Shown here piece by piece: positions 21,071-32,694 of a DNA stretch of 64,000 nucleotides (positions within the stretch are counted from its first letter, which is position 1; each line of letters starts with the position of its first letter). The stretch covers positions 20,484 through 84,483 of the forward strand of contig QPMI01000555.1 of assembly GCA_004431415.1 (NCBI GenBank). Direction: 5' to 3'. Made by a program: the position numbers and the translations under genes. Under the pieces are notes generated by a model that was not told the origin of the DNA, did not search any database, and saw only the letters and a program-made list of their open reading frames with translations. The stretch comes from Cyanophora paradoxa. Taxonomy: Eukaryota > Glaucocystophyceae > Cyanophorales > Cyanophoraceae.

Positions 21071-21485
21071 TCACATGAGGGAGCAGGCGCCGCTCTTGCC
21101 GTGGTCCCTCTTGCGGGGCGGGGCGGCGGGGGCGGCCCCGGGGGGGGTCCAGGGGCGGGGGCGCCGGCAGGGGCGGCGGGACGGCCCTCGAGCCCTTGCC
21201 CCTCTTCCCCCGCCGCGAGCCGCGGGCGGCGGCCGCCTCCAGCTCCGCAATCTCCCGCTCCAGCTGCGCGCGATCTCTCTCGCTCAGGAAGAGGGGCGGG
21301 GGCCCGCGGCGGGGCCGGCGGGCGCGCGCGCGCGCCTGCTCGAGCTCGCGGTCGCTGCCGGCGATCTCCGCCTGCAGCGCCCCCGCCCGCGCCTGCGCCG
21401 GACAACGGCCCCTTGTGAGCCCTTTCGGACAGGCGCGCGGCGGGCGGCGCTTGCGCCCACCGCGACTCCGGGAGTCCGGGTCCAC
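21071..21485 (-). pseudogene. Partial copy C of the ankyrin-TIR 3' end, CaaX frame lost
   Basis: Corresponds to 12,300-12,760 of copy A: ALQAEIAGSDRELEQARARA, ERDRAQLEREIAELEAAAA, GSRRGKRGKGSR and PPPLPAPPPLDPP. It lacks the Pro/His run. The plus-strand G tract near 21,140-21,147 has eight G against seven in copy A, so the frame leaves the CSLM ending and reads PRGRPRRPAPQEGPRQERRL instead. The nucleotides for CSLM and TGA are still present at 21,071. The upstream TIR exons are absent. Confidence 0.75.
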
Positions 21486-21527
21486 CCCGAGTCCGGCCGG
21501 CCCGGCGGAGCAGCACTGCGCATGCGG

Positions 21528-22110
21528 CAGGAGTACAAGTACGGAATGAATCCTCGCGATCGGACCCGGGGACGAGTCTCGCGATCGTTATGAAGAGGTG
21601 GCAGAGGTGCGCTGCTGGTCGTGACTCGTGACCGCTAGCGCTGTCTGCCCGACTAATTAGTTATAATTGCGCATGCAAGAACCACCGCGATCGACTCGCG
21701 CTCGAGCTCGCGCTCACGCCTGGGGCCCGGCAGGCCCTGAGGACCAGGAATATATGCGGGCCGGGCTTGCGCGTGGAGCGCGCATCATGATCATGATCAG
21801 GACGCGTACGCGTTCCCGCTTGATGTAGATGCGACTTGTATTCGTGCGCGTGCACGTGCGCATGCCGCTGGAATTTGAAGCGCGTGAAAGCTAAGATCGA
21901 TATCGATATCGAATCCGCATCTGACGCACGTACAGCTGCAGGGGCCGGCCGGCCCAGCGGGAAGCTGTACATGTGGCGCCGGCGGCGAGCCAGTCGGTGC
22001 AGCATGCGCAAGAGCTGGCGGCGTTGGCGCGCGCGATATTGATGACGGTCACCTATCTTCGATTTCAACGCCTTGAGTGGGGCAGCCTCGTCAAACGCGG
22101 GGGGGCGTCG
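21528..22110 (+). pseudogene. Broken copy of the 11.34-kb small gene
   Basis: The second exon is recognisable at about 21,528-21,595 (QEYKYGMNPRD) and the third at about 21,985-22,080 (EPVQHAQELA), in the same order and spacing as 11,616-12,136. An insertion in the GACGAG region shifts the frame after YGMNPRD, and the C-terminal ARAIFSRDMDALLDP segment is destroyed by indels. Together with copy D it forms a duplicate of the 11.6-13.4 kb interval. Confidence 0.7.
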
Positions 22111-22256
22111 GCGGGGGCGTACGCGTGCCGAGCTGCAGCGTGGGTACGGCGCGGCCACATGTCACAGTGTGCACTAGAAGATAAATCAATATACGTATCC
22201 GTAATCACAATAAATCGTATAACAGTAGAACCCACGCCCGGGACAACCGGGAGCCT

Positions 22257-23690
22257 CACATGAGGGAGCAGGCGCCGCTCTTGCCGTGGTCCCTCTTGCG
22301 GGGCGGGGCGGCCGGGGCGGCCCCGGGGGGTCGACGTCCAGGGCGGGGGCGCCGGCAGGGCGGCGGGACGGTCTTCGAGCCCTTGCCCCTCTTCCCCCGC
22401 CGGAAAATCGCGGGGGTGGGGGTAGGCTCTTGTCGTCAGATCGACCCGACCCGAGGTTGATGTGCGGATTTCCGCTTTTTTGATCTGATCTTCTCGATTT
22501 TCGGTGCGGTTTTCGCATCGGCGGAGTCGAAAACCCTTCAAGGCTTATTAGTCACAGAAGGGACGGGCTTGCACTTTAATTTCCTCGGTGAAGGCGCGAA
22601 GCGCCTGGAAGGGAGGGCGCGAAGCGCCTGAAAGCTCGGCGCTTTTTCGCTTAGTTTAGGTCGTTTTTTGCTGTAGAATCACAGGTACCCCCTCCCACTG
22701 GCGCCACTGAGTGGGGTGCCAGTGGGGGGGGGCCACTGACTCAGTGGGGTCGGACCCCCACTACGCCCACCCCTAGCCGCGGGCGGCGGCCGCCTCCAGC
22801 TCCGCGATCTCCCGCTCCAGCTGCGCGCGATCTCTCTCGCTTAGGGAGAGGGGGCGGGCCCCGCGCGGGGCCGGCGGGGGGGCGCGCGCCTGCTCGAGCT
22901 CGCGGTCGCTGCCGGCGATCTCCGCCTGCAGCGCCCCCGCCCGCGCCTGCGCCGGACAACGGCCCCGCGTGAGGTCTTTGGGGCAGACGCGCCAGCGGCT
23001 GGACTCGCGCACCGCGTCCGGGGCCGACGGGGCGGCGCCTCCGGCGGGCGCCGACGTGGCGGGGGCGTGCAGCGCGGGCGGACCCTCCGGCTTCGCCTGC
23101 GCCGCGGCGGGGCGTCAGCTGCAGCGCGAGAGGCTTGTGAGGGAGGGCGGGGCGGGGCGGGCGGACCGGGGCGACGGGGGCCGGTGCCCCCAGGGACGAG
23201 AGCAGCGCGTCGAGGGACTGCCGGCGAGGTCGAAGGAAGAAGAAGCGGGGGGGGGAAGAAGGCGGGGGTACGGCACCGGGAAGAAGGCCTCGGGCTCGTC
23301 GGCGAAGAAGGGGAACTTGCGCGTGCGCGCCAGCGAGTACTCCAGCGACGCCGGCACCTGCCGCGCGGCCTCAAAAGGTGCGGGGCGGGGCGGGGTGCGC
23401 GCTCGCCTGGAGGCTGGAGAGGAGGATCGGGAGGGGCCGCGGCCGGACGGGCCGCCCCGCTGCCCGGGCGCGCTGCGGGGGCGCCGTGCCACGGTGAGCG
23501 AATTAAAGCAGAGCGGAGCGGAGCAAAGGGGCGGGCAGGCCTGCATGGAGGCGGTCGCGGAGCTTGAGGAGGCCTAGGGGGGAGGAGGCGGAGGCCGCGC
23601 CAGCGAGAGGAGCGCGCGGCACGCAGCCCAGTCGACGTCCCCCTCGAGCTCTGAGCCGGCTGAAAAGCTTCGAAATCGATAGGTGAGCAA
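22257..23690 (-). pseudogene. Partial copy D of the ankyrin-TIR 3' end, interrupted
   Basis: The 3' terminus (CSLM nucleotides at 22,257-22,271) and the first about 145 bp match copy A. Then about 370 bp of unrelated sequence (22,402-22,775) intervenes, containing GAAGCGCCTGGAAGG/GAAGCGCCTGAAAG repeats and the CCACTGAGTGGGG inverted repeats. The match resumes with the coiled coil (LEREIAELEAAAARG), the AKPEGPPALH linker and the TIR2 end (RTRKFPFFADEPEAFFP), fading by about 23,580. The G tract before the CaaX codons is altered and the frame is lost. It is a non-functional fragment. Confidence 0.75.
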
Positions 23691-24076
23691 CGCGATATGC
23701 ACCGAACTGCGCTCCCCGCACTGCTAGAGCCTGCCCCTCCCCCCGGCGTGTCTGTAGCGCTGTACCCCCTCTTAGTAGGAAAAAAAAGAGTAACAGGAGT
23801 AGTAGGAGTAAGGTAAAAGTAAAGCGCCAGCCAGCCGCTGAGCCAGCCAGGCCTCGCGCTAGCGCTGGCCGGGGTCCGGGGCCGGCCGCGGCCTATAGGC
23901 CGGAGCTCGCGATCGAGGGCCGGGCCCAGCCGCGGCCTATAGCTACTGGCGGCCAGCCTCCAGCTAGGAGCCGATGACTTGGTCAGGCCAGCTGGCCAGC
24001 TCAAGCCGGGGGGCCGGGGCCGGCCGCGCGCGGTCCTATAGGCTATATATAGCTACTGGCGGCCAGCCTCCAGCTA

Positions 24077-24372
24077 CCGTGTAACACTTATTTACTGCGC
24101 CACAAATTACTGCGTTCTAAAATAACACTGGCGGCCAGCCTCCAGCTACCGTGTAACACTTATTTACTGCGCCAGAGTTTTTTTTCTGCGCCGGTAGGCG
24201 CTTTACTGCGCCACCAAATTACTGCGTTCCATCGGCCTCGGAAAATATTATACTGGGGTAATAGGCCAAGGGGGTATTACTGCGCTACCAAATTACTGCG
24301 TTCTTAAATTTTTGAGCGCAGTAATATGGTAGCGCAGTAGTTATGTCAGCGCGGTAATTAAGTATTACACGG
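24077..24372. mobile_element. MITE-like element, TA flanks, imperfect 25-bp inverted ends
   Basis: The left end CCGTGTAACACTTATTTACT and the right end, read on the opposite strand as CCGTGTAATACTTAATTACC, are inverted repeats with few mismatches. Both are flanked by TA (24,075-24,076 and 24,373-24,374), as expected for Tc1/mariner-type TA insertion. The interior is rich in TTACTGCGC(C/T)ACCA motifs in both orientations. The left end is duplicated in tandem (again at about 24,147), so part of the element arose by local duplication. No transposase is encoded. Confidence 0.65.
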
Positions 24373-25314
24373 TATAAGCTAGGAGCCGATGACTTGGTCA
24401 GGCCAGCTGGCCAGCCGACCAGCCGCAATTAATTATACAGCAAATGAATTCGACGTTGTTAGATGAATTCGAAATCGGTGTCTTATAATCAGAAACACTT
24501 CGTGACTTTTAATTTACGACTATAGCTAGCTCCTACTAGGCTAGCCAGCCTAGCTAGCCAGCTGCAGCCCGAAATTCGGCTCGACTCGCGGAGAGCAGCT
24601 GTAGGCTGTAGCTAATTTAATTGGCCAATTGCAATGCCCCTGATCATGATCATGATCATGAGCTATAGCTAGCCCCAATTTTTGCCCCCAGTGCCCCCCC
24701 CCCCATCCCCCCCCCGGGCCCGTGCCCCGGTATACGTACGTATATACCGGCGCACGCGCGTGTGTGCGAAATAGCCAGCTAGGCTAGCTGCTATATATAG
24801 CTATTGCTAGCGGTGTGTGCCAGCTATAGCTATAGCGCTAGCTAGCGCTAGCTATAGCTAGCTGCAGCCTGCAGCTGCTGCGCATGCAGCTGCAGCTGCC
24901 GGCCGGCGGCGGGCTGCATATATATGCATGCGCATGCCATCATATATATGCATATGCATGGCATAATGCGCATGCGCGCGCGCGCAGGCGCCCGGCCGGC
25001 TAGCGCTATAGCTAGCGCTGCAGGCTCATGATCATGATCGATCATGATCAGCGGCTGCCGCGCGCAGTACTAGCTATACTGTGCATGCCGGCGCGCGCGC
25101 GCGGCTGCAGCCGCGCGCGCGCCTCATAATCGATATCATGATCAGCGGCCTGCCGCATGCATATGCATGCGCATGCGCATGCGCAGTGCACTGCAGCTCA
25201 GCGGCTGCCCTGCGCTGCAGTCTGCAGATCTAGATCTTCACGCCGATCGATATCTACTACCGCACCGCTAGCCTACCGGTAGGCCCTAGCTAGGCCTGAG
25301 GCTAGCGTTGCCGA

Positions 25315-25440
25315 CCGTCGGACTCGGCGAGTTTACGCCGACTCGACGCCGAGTCGACGCCGACTTGACGCCGAGTCGGCGCCGACTTGACGCCGAGTCG
25401 GCGTCGATTCGGCGTCGATCGACGTCGACTCGGCGAGTTT
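25315..25440. repeat. GACTCGGCG / ACGCCGAGTC repeat patch
   Basis: A run of about ten alternating GACGCCGAGTCGGCG-type units with internal dyad symmetry (GCCGACTC/GAGTCGGC), beginning and ending in CGACTCGGCGAGTTT. It can fold into several alternative hairpins. No coding sense is apparent. Confidence 0.6.
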
Positions 25441-25691
25441 TATCAATCAAATAATTTGGATGAATTCGAATTAGACACTTGAGAATACCAGTTTTTCACA
25501 CGACTCGTGTGACATGTACACGAGCCACCTGGCTGAAGCGACCGTCGGTCCCGGCGTCGCCGCGTCGGACATATGCATTGCTGCGACAGTGATGATGAGT
25601 GTCATTGAGTGTCATTGGTACGCCGGACCGTCGCCAGAACCTACTAGTAGGCTACTAGTATGCCTATTAGTAGTCCGCGCTTACTAGTCCG

Positions 25692-25839
25692 CCAAAATGG
25701 CCAACTTGCAAGTTGCAAGTCTTAAAACTTGAAAAATGCACTTCAAGTTTTAAAATCTACTAGGCTAGAGTTGCAAGTTGCAACTTGCAACTTCAAGGCT
25801 TGCAAGCCTTGAAGTTGCACGCTTAAGTTGGCCATTTGG
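25692..25839. mobile_element. 148-bp inverted-repeat element
   Basis: CCAAAATGGCCAACTT at the left is inverted as AAGTTGGCCATTTGG at the right. The interior is a ladder of nested dyads (CAACTTGCAAGTTG, TTGCAACTTGCAA, CTTCAAGGCTTGCAAGCC), so the whole unit folds back on itself. Target duplications are not clear. It is a fold-back or MITE remnant. Confidence 0.6.
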
Positions 25840-26180
25840 GCTACTGTACAGTGTACTATGATATTCGCTGCATATATAATTCGCATATGCATCCGGGCCG
25901 CGGCCCGCGGGCCGTGATGATATCATAGTATCGATATGATCCGTCATTGACATCTATCCGGCGGATTCCGGCCCGTATACGTAATATTACGTATACGTAC
26001 GGGCCGGTACGGCCCCGAGGCAGTATATATCCGATGATCCGGCCCCGGCGGCCCGTACCTTACCGTACCGTACCGTACCGTATGCCCGTATACGTACCGT
26101 ATAAAACTGTACGTGGAACCCTCCCTCATAATTATGCGAAACACTGGAGCCCGAATCGAAATTAGTGGATGTAAAATTTT

Positions 26181-26886
26181 CAGGCTTGTATTGGATGGTA
26201 ATTAAGGGGGGTATAGTATGAGGCGCCTCTCATCAGGGAATCGGTCCCAAATTTGTGGACTGAGTCAAGATTTCGGTGGACTGTGGACTAATACAAATTT
26301 AAACATAGAGCCCCATACAAACATACAAAACGCGAAGACGCGTTCTTTGGTTTCAAGTTTCCTGTTAGGTTTTCCCATGCAAACGCGAAGACGCGTTCTT
26401 TGCCAGCCATGCACTGGCATGCAGTGGCCCACTGGAACATGCTTGACATGTACAGCTCTTAAGCTTGAACATGCCATGGCCAGCCACCCTCATGCTTCAA
26501 TGATGCTTGAACATGTACAGCTTTTAAGTTAACACTTACTAAGTTAGCAGCACGGGCAGCCTGTGCAAAATGTGCACTTGTCCTCTTCCTGTGCCCTTGT
26601 CCTTCTCCTGTGCACGAGCCGTTCGGCATGCGCATCTGTACGTGTCAAAATGTGCAGCTGTTCGGTCCCGAGCCAAAATGTGCAACCATTCGGCATCTGT
26701 ACGTATACGTTTGCAATTGCAGCTGCAGGCGTATTGCTTCGCCATAGCTATGATTGTCACATCTACATGTACACTACGTATGCCTTTCGCGAACAGTGCT
26801 GGTGCGGCCGTACATACGTATACTATACATGGGAAATGACGCGCGCAGCTCATGATTAGCGCTCTCGTGTATATGCAGCTCTGGCC
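26181..26886. other. No supported gene; direct repeat
   Basis: The 20-bp segment AACGCGAAGACGCGTTCTTT occurs at about 26,329 and again at about 26,383. Around it are CATGCTTGACATGTACAGCT-like direct repeats (26,440 and 26,507). An upstream exon of the CUB gene may lie here, but I cannot show it. Confidence 0.4.
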
Positions 26887-29800
26887 ATGGAGCTCAGCGC
26901 CCAGACTCGATGCGCTTCCCTTGTCAAATCACCTTCTGACCAGACTTCTGAATGGCGTGCCTGCATATATCCCCGGGCCCCTTCCCTTGGATGCGCCAAC
27001 CAGAACTCTGAACTTCTGAACTTTGGAATTCTCTCCAGGATCATTCGCGCACGTGTACTATTTTGGAGTGATACACATCGAGCACTGTTTCAGCTTACTC
27101 AACTGTCCGCCAGTGCTGGGGAGTGTGTTCACGTGCGCACGCCGCACTTTGGCCATATATATATGTATTGTTTTTCAAACAATTACTGAGATCGCGTATA
27201 TATACGGGTGCTTCGCAGATCTACGATGGCACAAGCACGCTCAGCCCCAGACTCACCCCCCAGGGCGGGCTTTGCGGAACTCTGAGCTCCCTTCCCTCGG
27301 TCGACCACACATACATCAGCACTCCTACAGATAGCTATCGCGAATACGGAGGCACCCTCCTAATCACTTTGCAACGCAACGTTAACACGACGTCAACGTC
27401 AGCTACGACTTTCGGGGGAGTATATCGCGCAGGCAGTGCGTAAACAATTATATTTGTTTGCAAATCTGATCGATATCGTGCGCGTGATCATTAATTTGGC
27501 CACACCGCGGCTGGTAACAGCGTTTCGGTCGGTACCGTTCATAACGCTGACGACACCGACCGAAGTGGCTTCAATCGAGGGATCAACCGGATTCGAGAAC
27601 TACCTTGATGGAGATGAGTGGTGCGTATACGAACGCGCTCGCGATCGTGCGCTCCGGATCCAGTTTTCGAGTACTCCGGATCGCGATTGTGCCGGGTAAC
27701 GTTCTTCAAAATTCACGCAGGGTGATCACTGCTCCTGTGGGGAATGGAATTCAGTTGACGATTACGAGCCTCAACGTTCCGGACTCGGATTTCCAAGGGG
27801 TAAAAGTACGCAGCATGCACAGTGGCATGCATATGCACAGCTGTATGCAATTAAAAAGGTGGCAACAGGTATACGACGGCATCTGCTCTCTCGAAGATAG
27901 CCCTATTGGACGTGTGAAAGGACTCCTATCAGATATACCGACCAAAACATTTTACACGCTTTCGAATTTCGCCGTCATTCAAAGGTCGCCGTCCGTGTCA
28001 CGGGAGCCTGAGGGATTTGCCGCAGAATGCAAGGGTAAACTTATATATATAATTACGGTCGTAGTACATCAAATGTTAACGTTCTCTAGACTCGCATACA
28101 TACAACTCTAAATCTCAGACTTGCTCGCGCGCAGTTGATGTCCCCACGTCCACTCTGCAGCTTTATGGTAATCCAGACTTCGACCCGGGCTGCGCTGATT
28201 TCAATTACTATGGGTCTGGATCCGATACGGCAACTCATGATCATCAGCGTTGGTATACAGATACATATATCTTATTACGTACGCTTCGAAATAACGATTT
28301 TTCTTTTGATTGCTTGTACTCAAAATATAGGTTTATTTATTCGGCATCCGGATTTCGGGTACTGTTTCAGCTTGTCGAACTGTCCGCCAGTTATGGAGAG
28401 TGTGTTCACGTACGCACGCCGCCGAATGAATACTGAAGATTTACGCGTGACTGGAGATCATGTGTGCTTCGCAGATCTACGATGGCACAAACACGTCGAG
28501 TCTGGGTTCCAGACTCACACCCCAGAGCGGGCTTTGCGGAACCCTTACCTATGGAGAAAGTCTACCTTCCGGCGACCACACGTACATAAGCACAGGCAGC
28601 AGCATGTTCGTCACAATTCACCGCAGCACAGCAGTGAGCTTCTTGGCGCAATATCGAGTAATTGGTGTCCGGTTGCGACATCGATGATCATGGATATTAA
28701 TACGCCATATTTAATAGACGCTCAGGGCCGGTCCGCAAACTCACGGCATCGACCGAGCTCGCTTTTATCGATATCGCCGTCGATGCGAATAGCAGTACAC
28801 AGACAAGGCATTGGTGCAGATTTTGGATAGAATTAATCATTGAGCTCGAGTTTTTAACACTTCATGATTTCTGCAGGATGATTTCTGCACCCGTTCAAAA
28901 CATGGTAGAACTGAAATTCACGAGCCTGAACGCCAAGCCCACTCAAGATCTCGTTTCTGTGCGTGCACGTGGATACGTATACATTACGATACGTATACGT
29001 ATACAGAAGGCCCCAGGGTACAAATTTATTGCATGTATATCGGCTTACGAGCAAGTGCGTATATGCGCAGGCATATGATGGCGTGTGCGGACACACACCC
29101 TTTCGGAAAATCAGTGGATCTTTCAACGATATGCCCTCTGCAGCGCGTGTTGTCTGGACATTAAGCAATATTCTGCTGATAAAGGTCACTATTGATACAC
29201 ATATTAGCCGCTTTGAACCGATATTCAAAGCTGAATACAGAGGTAAAGCAAGATGCACCAGACAGACTTCGCGCTCGCAGCTTCGATATCGATATCGCTT
29301 TGCGCAGCTGCTCCGGCTCGCATCACGGACTTCGAAACTGACAACCACTGGTGTAACGAATTGCATTTCACACACGCACCCAAAAGTTCAGAAGAGTCCA
29401 CTCGCGCACAGCAGCACACGCGTCTATGGAATTTGCAAGCTTCCCAAAGGATCGGCCGAATTGTTTTCCATCTGGAAAGTTTCAACGCTGCGTCAGCTTG
29501 CGACTGCATCCATGTAATCACGTTCTTACCTTTCTGCAGGATATTGAATTATATTAATCATAAGATGCATTTATATAGGTTTTTGACGGAAAAGACGCCC
29601 ATGCGCCCCCTCTCACCCCGTCAGACGGGATCTGCGGAAGCGGTTCCGCGAGTTCTGCGGTCACGTTTACGTACATCAGCACACTTGATGCGCTCCACGT
29701 CGTATTCACGTATAGAGACTCCTCTTTTGGAGCCGGGTTCCGCGCCGTTTGCAGCAGCACTCAATCACGTGTGTATATATACATATATTGTGCAGCTGAG

Positions 29801-32343
29801 ACTCGATATATAATTCACTGATGGCCATGATCAGCCGATAACGTTGTAATTTTGTCGGCGGCGCCCACCACTCGATCATTGGCACACAAAGTTCAGCCAT
29901 GGGATCCTATACAAATGTGGTTAGCCCGCAGTCACTTCACTTTTGTCGCGCTTTTGCTAATCACGTCTTTGGGCAGGCTTATTCTCGCCCCACACGCGCA
30001 GAGTGGTGGTATTGAATTGACCTTCACAAGCTTTGATGCTGTGTCTGGAACAGGTTACGACGCTGTCTCGGCTCGTTGACGTTTCATTTCTCGTTCCGGA
30101 TCCATCTCGTTAGCATTTCTGATCCGAGTGCTACGCAGTTGTACGATGGCGCGGCAGTGACATGCCCCTATCAGTATGTGAGAAGTTACTACTTGCCAGA
30201 CGCAGCTCTAGCGAGACTGAACGGGCAAATGGCGTCCTTGAGCAGGACGTCTTTTGTCACTTCTCAGACGTCTAGCGCACTCCTCGTGGTTTTTTATACA
30301 TACGGCGTGGACCCGGGCAAAGGGTTCTCAGCGCAATACAGATTCAAAGGCGAAGGTGTTTAAATTGGATTCATGATGATCACATGTACAGCCTTATAAT
30401 AATTATGTAAATCTGCGATCGCAGTTTCGGCTATCGTTAGATCTCCTTCGCCCACATGCACAGTGTTTCCTACAGCTACTCCTTCACCTTCACCTTCCCC
30501 TTCACCGACAACCGCTGCATCGCCGTTTCCGACCGCATCGCCGACAGCAATTCCTTCGCCAACCGCTCGCCCTTCACCAACAGATCATGTTGTGTCGCCT
30601 TCACCCCCAGCAATCACACTTCGCCCCATTGCTACCCCGGGCCCTTCACCTGCGCACACGCCTACAGCTATAGCGAGACCAATCGGGCTCGGTGGATGCA
30701 AACGCTCGCAGAAATGGTGCTGGAATGGAACTGATGCTTGCGCGACCTCGGAGCCTGTATCTGGGACGATTCGACAACAGACAGGCACCGAGCTCATTCC
30801 TCGTGGTACTGCAGGTGCGCAAGCTTTTTTTTTTTAAGCACAGATCTAAATCTCGCATGCCTCCCAAGAGCCCAGTTAAAACATTCGCACAGGCTTCTGC
30901 GAGTGCTTGCTGGGAAGAATTCGAAAGGAATGTCTACCAGAGGATTGTCCCGCATTTACGTGTGAGAGTCTATGTCAGGATCCATTGAGAGCATACCCTG
31001 CATGCGTCGGCTACGAAGGCTTTCGCTTATCCTCGCAACTAGCCGTCATCACGAACTCTGCTCAGCCCAGCAGTGCTACTTACGTATACGGGCTTGTCGC
31101 TGCGAGCTACGGAAGACAAAAAAGATCGAAGGCTAAAATCCGATATTTCGTCGTGAAACTGCAGTCTTTGGAGCCGTGTGCTGAAGGCAATAGCGTGTCC
31201 ATATTTCCGGATACGGGCGTCGTTTCTGTTCGTGTCTCTTCTGCCTACGGCACCGACTCCAGATGCGCGTCAGCTCAGTACACGACAGCAACATTCATGG
31301 TTACAGCTCGAGACGATTCCACGGGGGCGACGGACAGTGCCTCTTTTGTCTTCACCGTCTTCATCCAGAGGACAGCCGAGTCCAGCCTCGAACTTGAAAA
31401 GGACCCAGGGACAGGCAAACGCGTTCGAGGGGTAAGCATGACGGCGGTTCTCGACATCGATTTCGCGGCATGGGACCAAGCGAAAACTTCGACCTTCACT
31501 GCCGGTCTTGAGAAGGCCATCGCACTCGACTACGGTACCAGCTCTGTCAAAGTGATGGTCACTAGGATGGAGGCAAGCTCAAGAAGCTCGAGGAATCGGC
31601 ATCGAACTGCGAAAGCCGCCATCGAAATCTTTCCAACTGCAGTGACATTCTCCCTGCTTCACAGCCCTGGCCTGGGAAGCACATCTGGTAAGCTTCGGAC
31701 TTCGCAATTGCAATTGTTTGTTACGCAGCACCATTCGCAACCTTACCGAAGCGTAGCACTGCGACCAACCGAAGCGGCGAAACTTTTGAAGAGTATGGAA
31801 ACGACCGGCATTCTTGTTCTAGCGGCCGAGCTCCCATGGGAAATCAAGAGTCTAGAACAAACCGCTCTCCTGTTCGAAAGTGAGCAATATTCATTTCAAT
31901 TGCATTTGATCGGCTCGCGCACGAAATTCGAATCATATGCATCGCTGAATTGATTGAACAAAGCAGGTGTACAGGAGACCATTGCAGGCAACGATGCGAG
32001 TTCTAGTGCCAGTACTTCATCCGTGACCGGTCAATCCGGATCAGTTTCTTTACCAGTCATCGCTGGCGGCGTAGCTGGTGGCGTCGGTGTTCTTGCCATT
32101 GTAGCTGGTGTTATCGTATACGTCCTTCGTCGCCGGCGCCGCAGCTGCAAAAGTGAAGCTGCAGCTGGTGCGCATGCCCGGACGGCAACTCTACCCAAGA
32201 GCGTCGACGTCGACGTCGACGGATATACATGCACATATGACATCAGCAATTTGGAGGAGCGAATGCGTCCGGCGGCTCCAGATGCAGCCCCCATCGGTGA
32301 GGGGGAGAGCAATCAAAACGATCATCGAACGATATTTATGTAA
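26887..32343 (+). CDS. Single-pass receptor-like protein with repeated CUB-like modules
   Basis: Exons placed with agreeing phase include 27219-~27,430, 27721-27805, 27869-28034, 28135-~28,249, 28331-28403, 28475-28657, 28877-28958, 29071-29242, 29308-29513, 29579-29768, 30139-30355, 30425-30814, 30893-31879 and 31967-32343. At least five modules show the CUB pattern: VLFQLVELSASYGEC then IYDGTNTSS...GLCG; ITAPVGNGIQLTITSLNV then VYDG; RIVFHLESFNAASACDC then VFDGKDAHAPP; FTSFDAVSGTGYDAV then LYDG. Each module is split by an intron just before the [IV]YDG motif. A Pro/Ser/Thr linker (30,440-30,680), a Cys-rich segment and a cadherin-like stretch (DTGVVSVRV, FMVTARDDSTGATDSASF) follow. The helix LPVIAGGVAGGVGVLAIVAG is followed by RRRRRS and a tail of about 70 residues. 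The 5' end is unresolved: the frame is open from the ATG at 26,887, but no signal peptide is seen. It is probably a surface receptor or adhesion protein. Confidence 0.75.
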
Positions 32344-32694
32344 TTGTTCAACAAAGGCCGTTGATTTTTCGTTGATTTGCCTTTTCAACCGGGAAAGGAA
32401 AGAAATGAAAAGTGTGCGTGTGGGAGCGAAGACGTCACTATGCATATGAAAGGACTGGCGCATTTCATGTTCTGGAGGTGCGCATGCCTGGGCCGCCTCG
32501 TCGGTCGAGGCGTGCACTAACGCCGGCGGCGTCGGCGTGCGACTCCACGACGGGTCAGACGGCTGCGCATGCGGGGCTGGGGCATGCGCCGGGGCGCGGG
32601 GGCGGCGGGATGGCGGGTACAGGAGAGACAGAGTGGCCGGCCGCGAAGGGGGCACCGCCGGAGCGGGCACTGCCGCCAGAGGCACTCGGAAGAA
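32344..32694. other. Spacer between the CUB gene and ankyrin-TIR copy B
   Basis: Holds the 3' flank of the CUB gene and a GC-rich stretch that replaces the coiled-coil/CaaX exons in copy B. An AATGAAAAG-type stretch near 32,400 is AT-richer. No separate gene is supported. Confidence 0.5.

Larger units (their letters stand above)
23691..26180. other. Gene-free, palindrome- and MITE-rich segment
   Basis: No gene is seen. The segment holds two inverted-repeat elements, direct repeats of GGCGGCCAGCCTCCAGCTA (about 23,948, 24,059 and 24,129), a GACTCGGCG repeat patch, and long unbroken runs of short palindromes (TAGCTATAGCTAGC, GATCATGATC, GCATGCATATGCATGC, CCGGCCGG) between 24,600 and 25,260. 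At 25,975-26,100 the sequence alternates TACGTA, CCGTACCG and GGCCCG blocks. AT content is higher than in the flanking genes. Confidence 0.8.
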
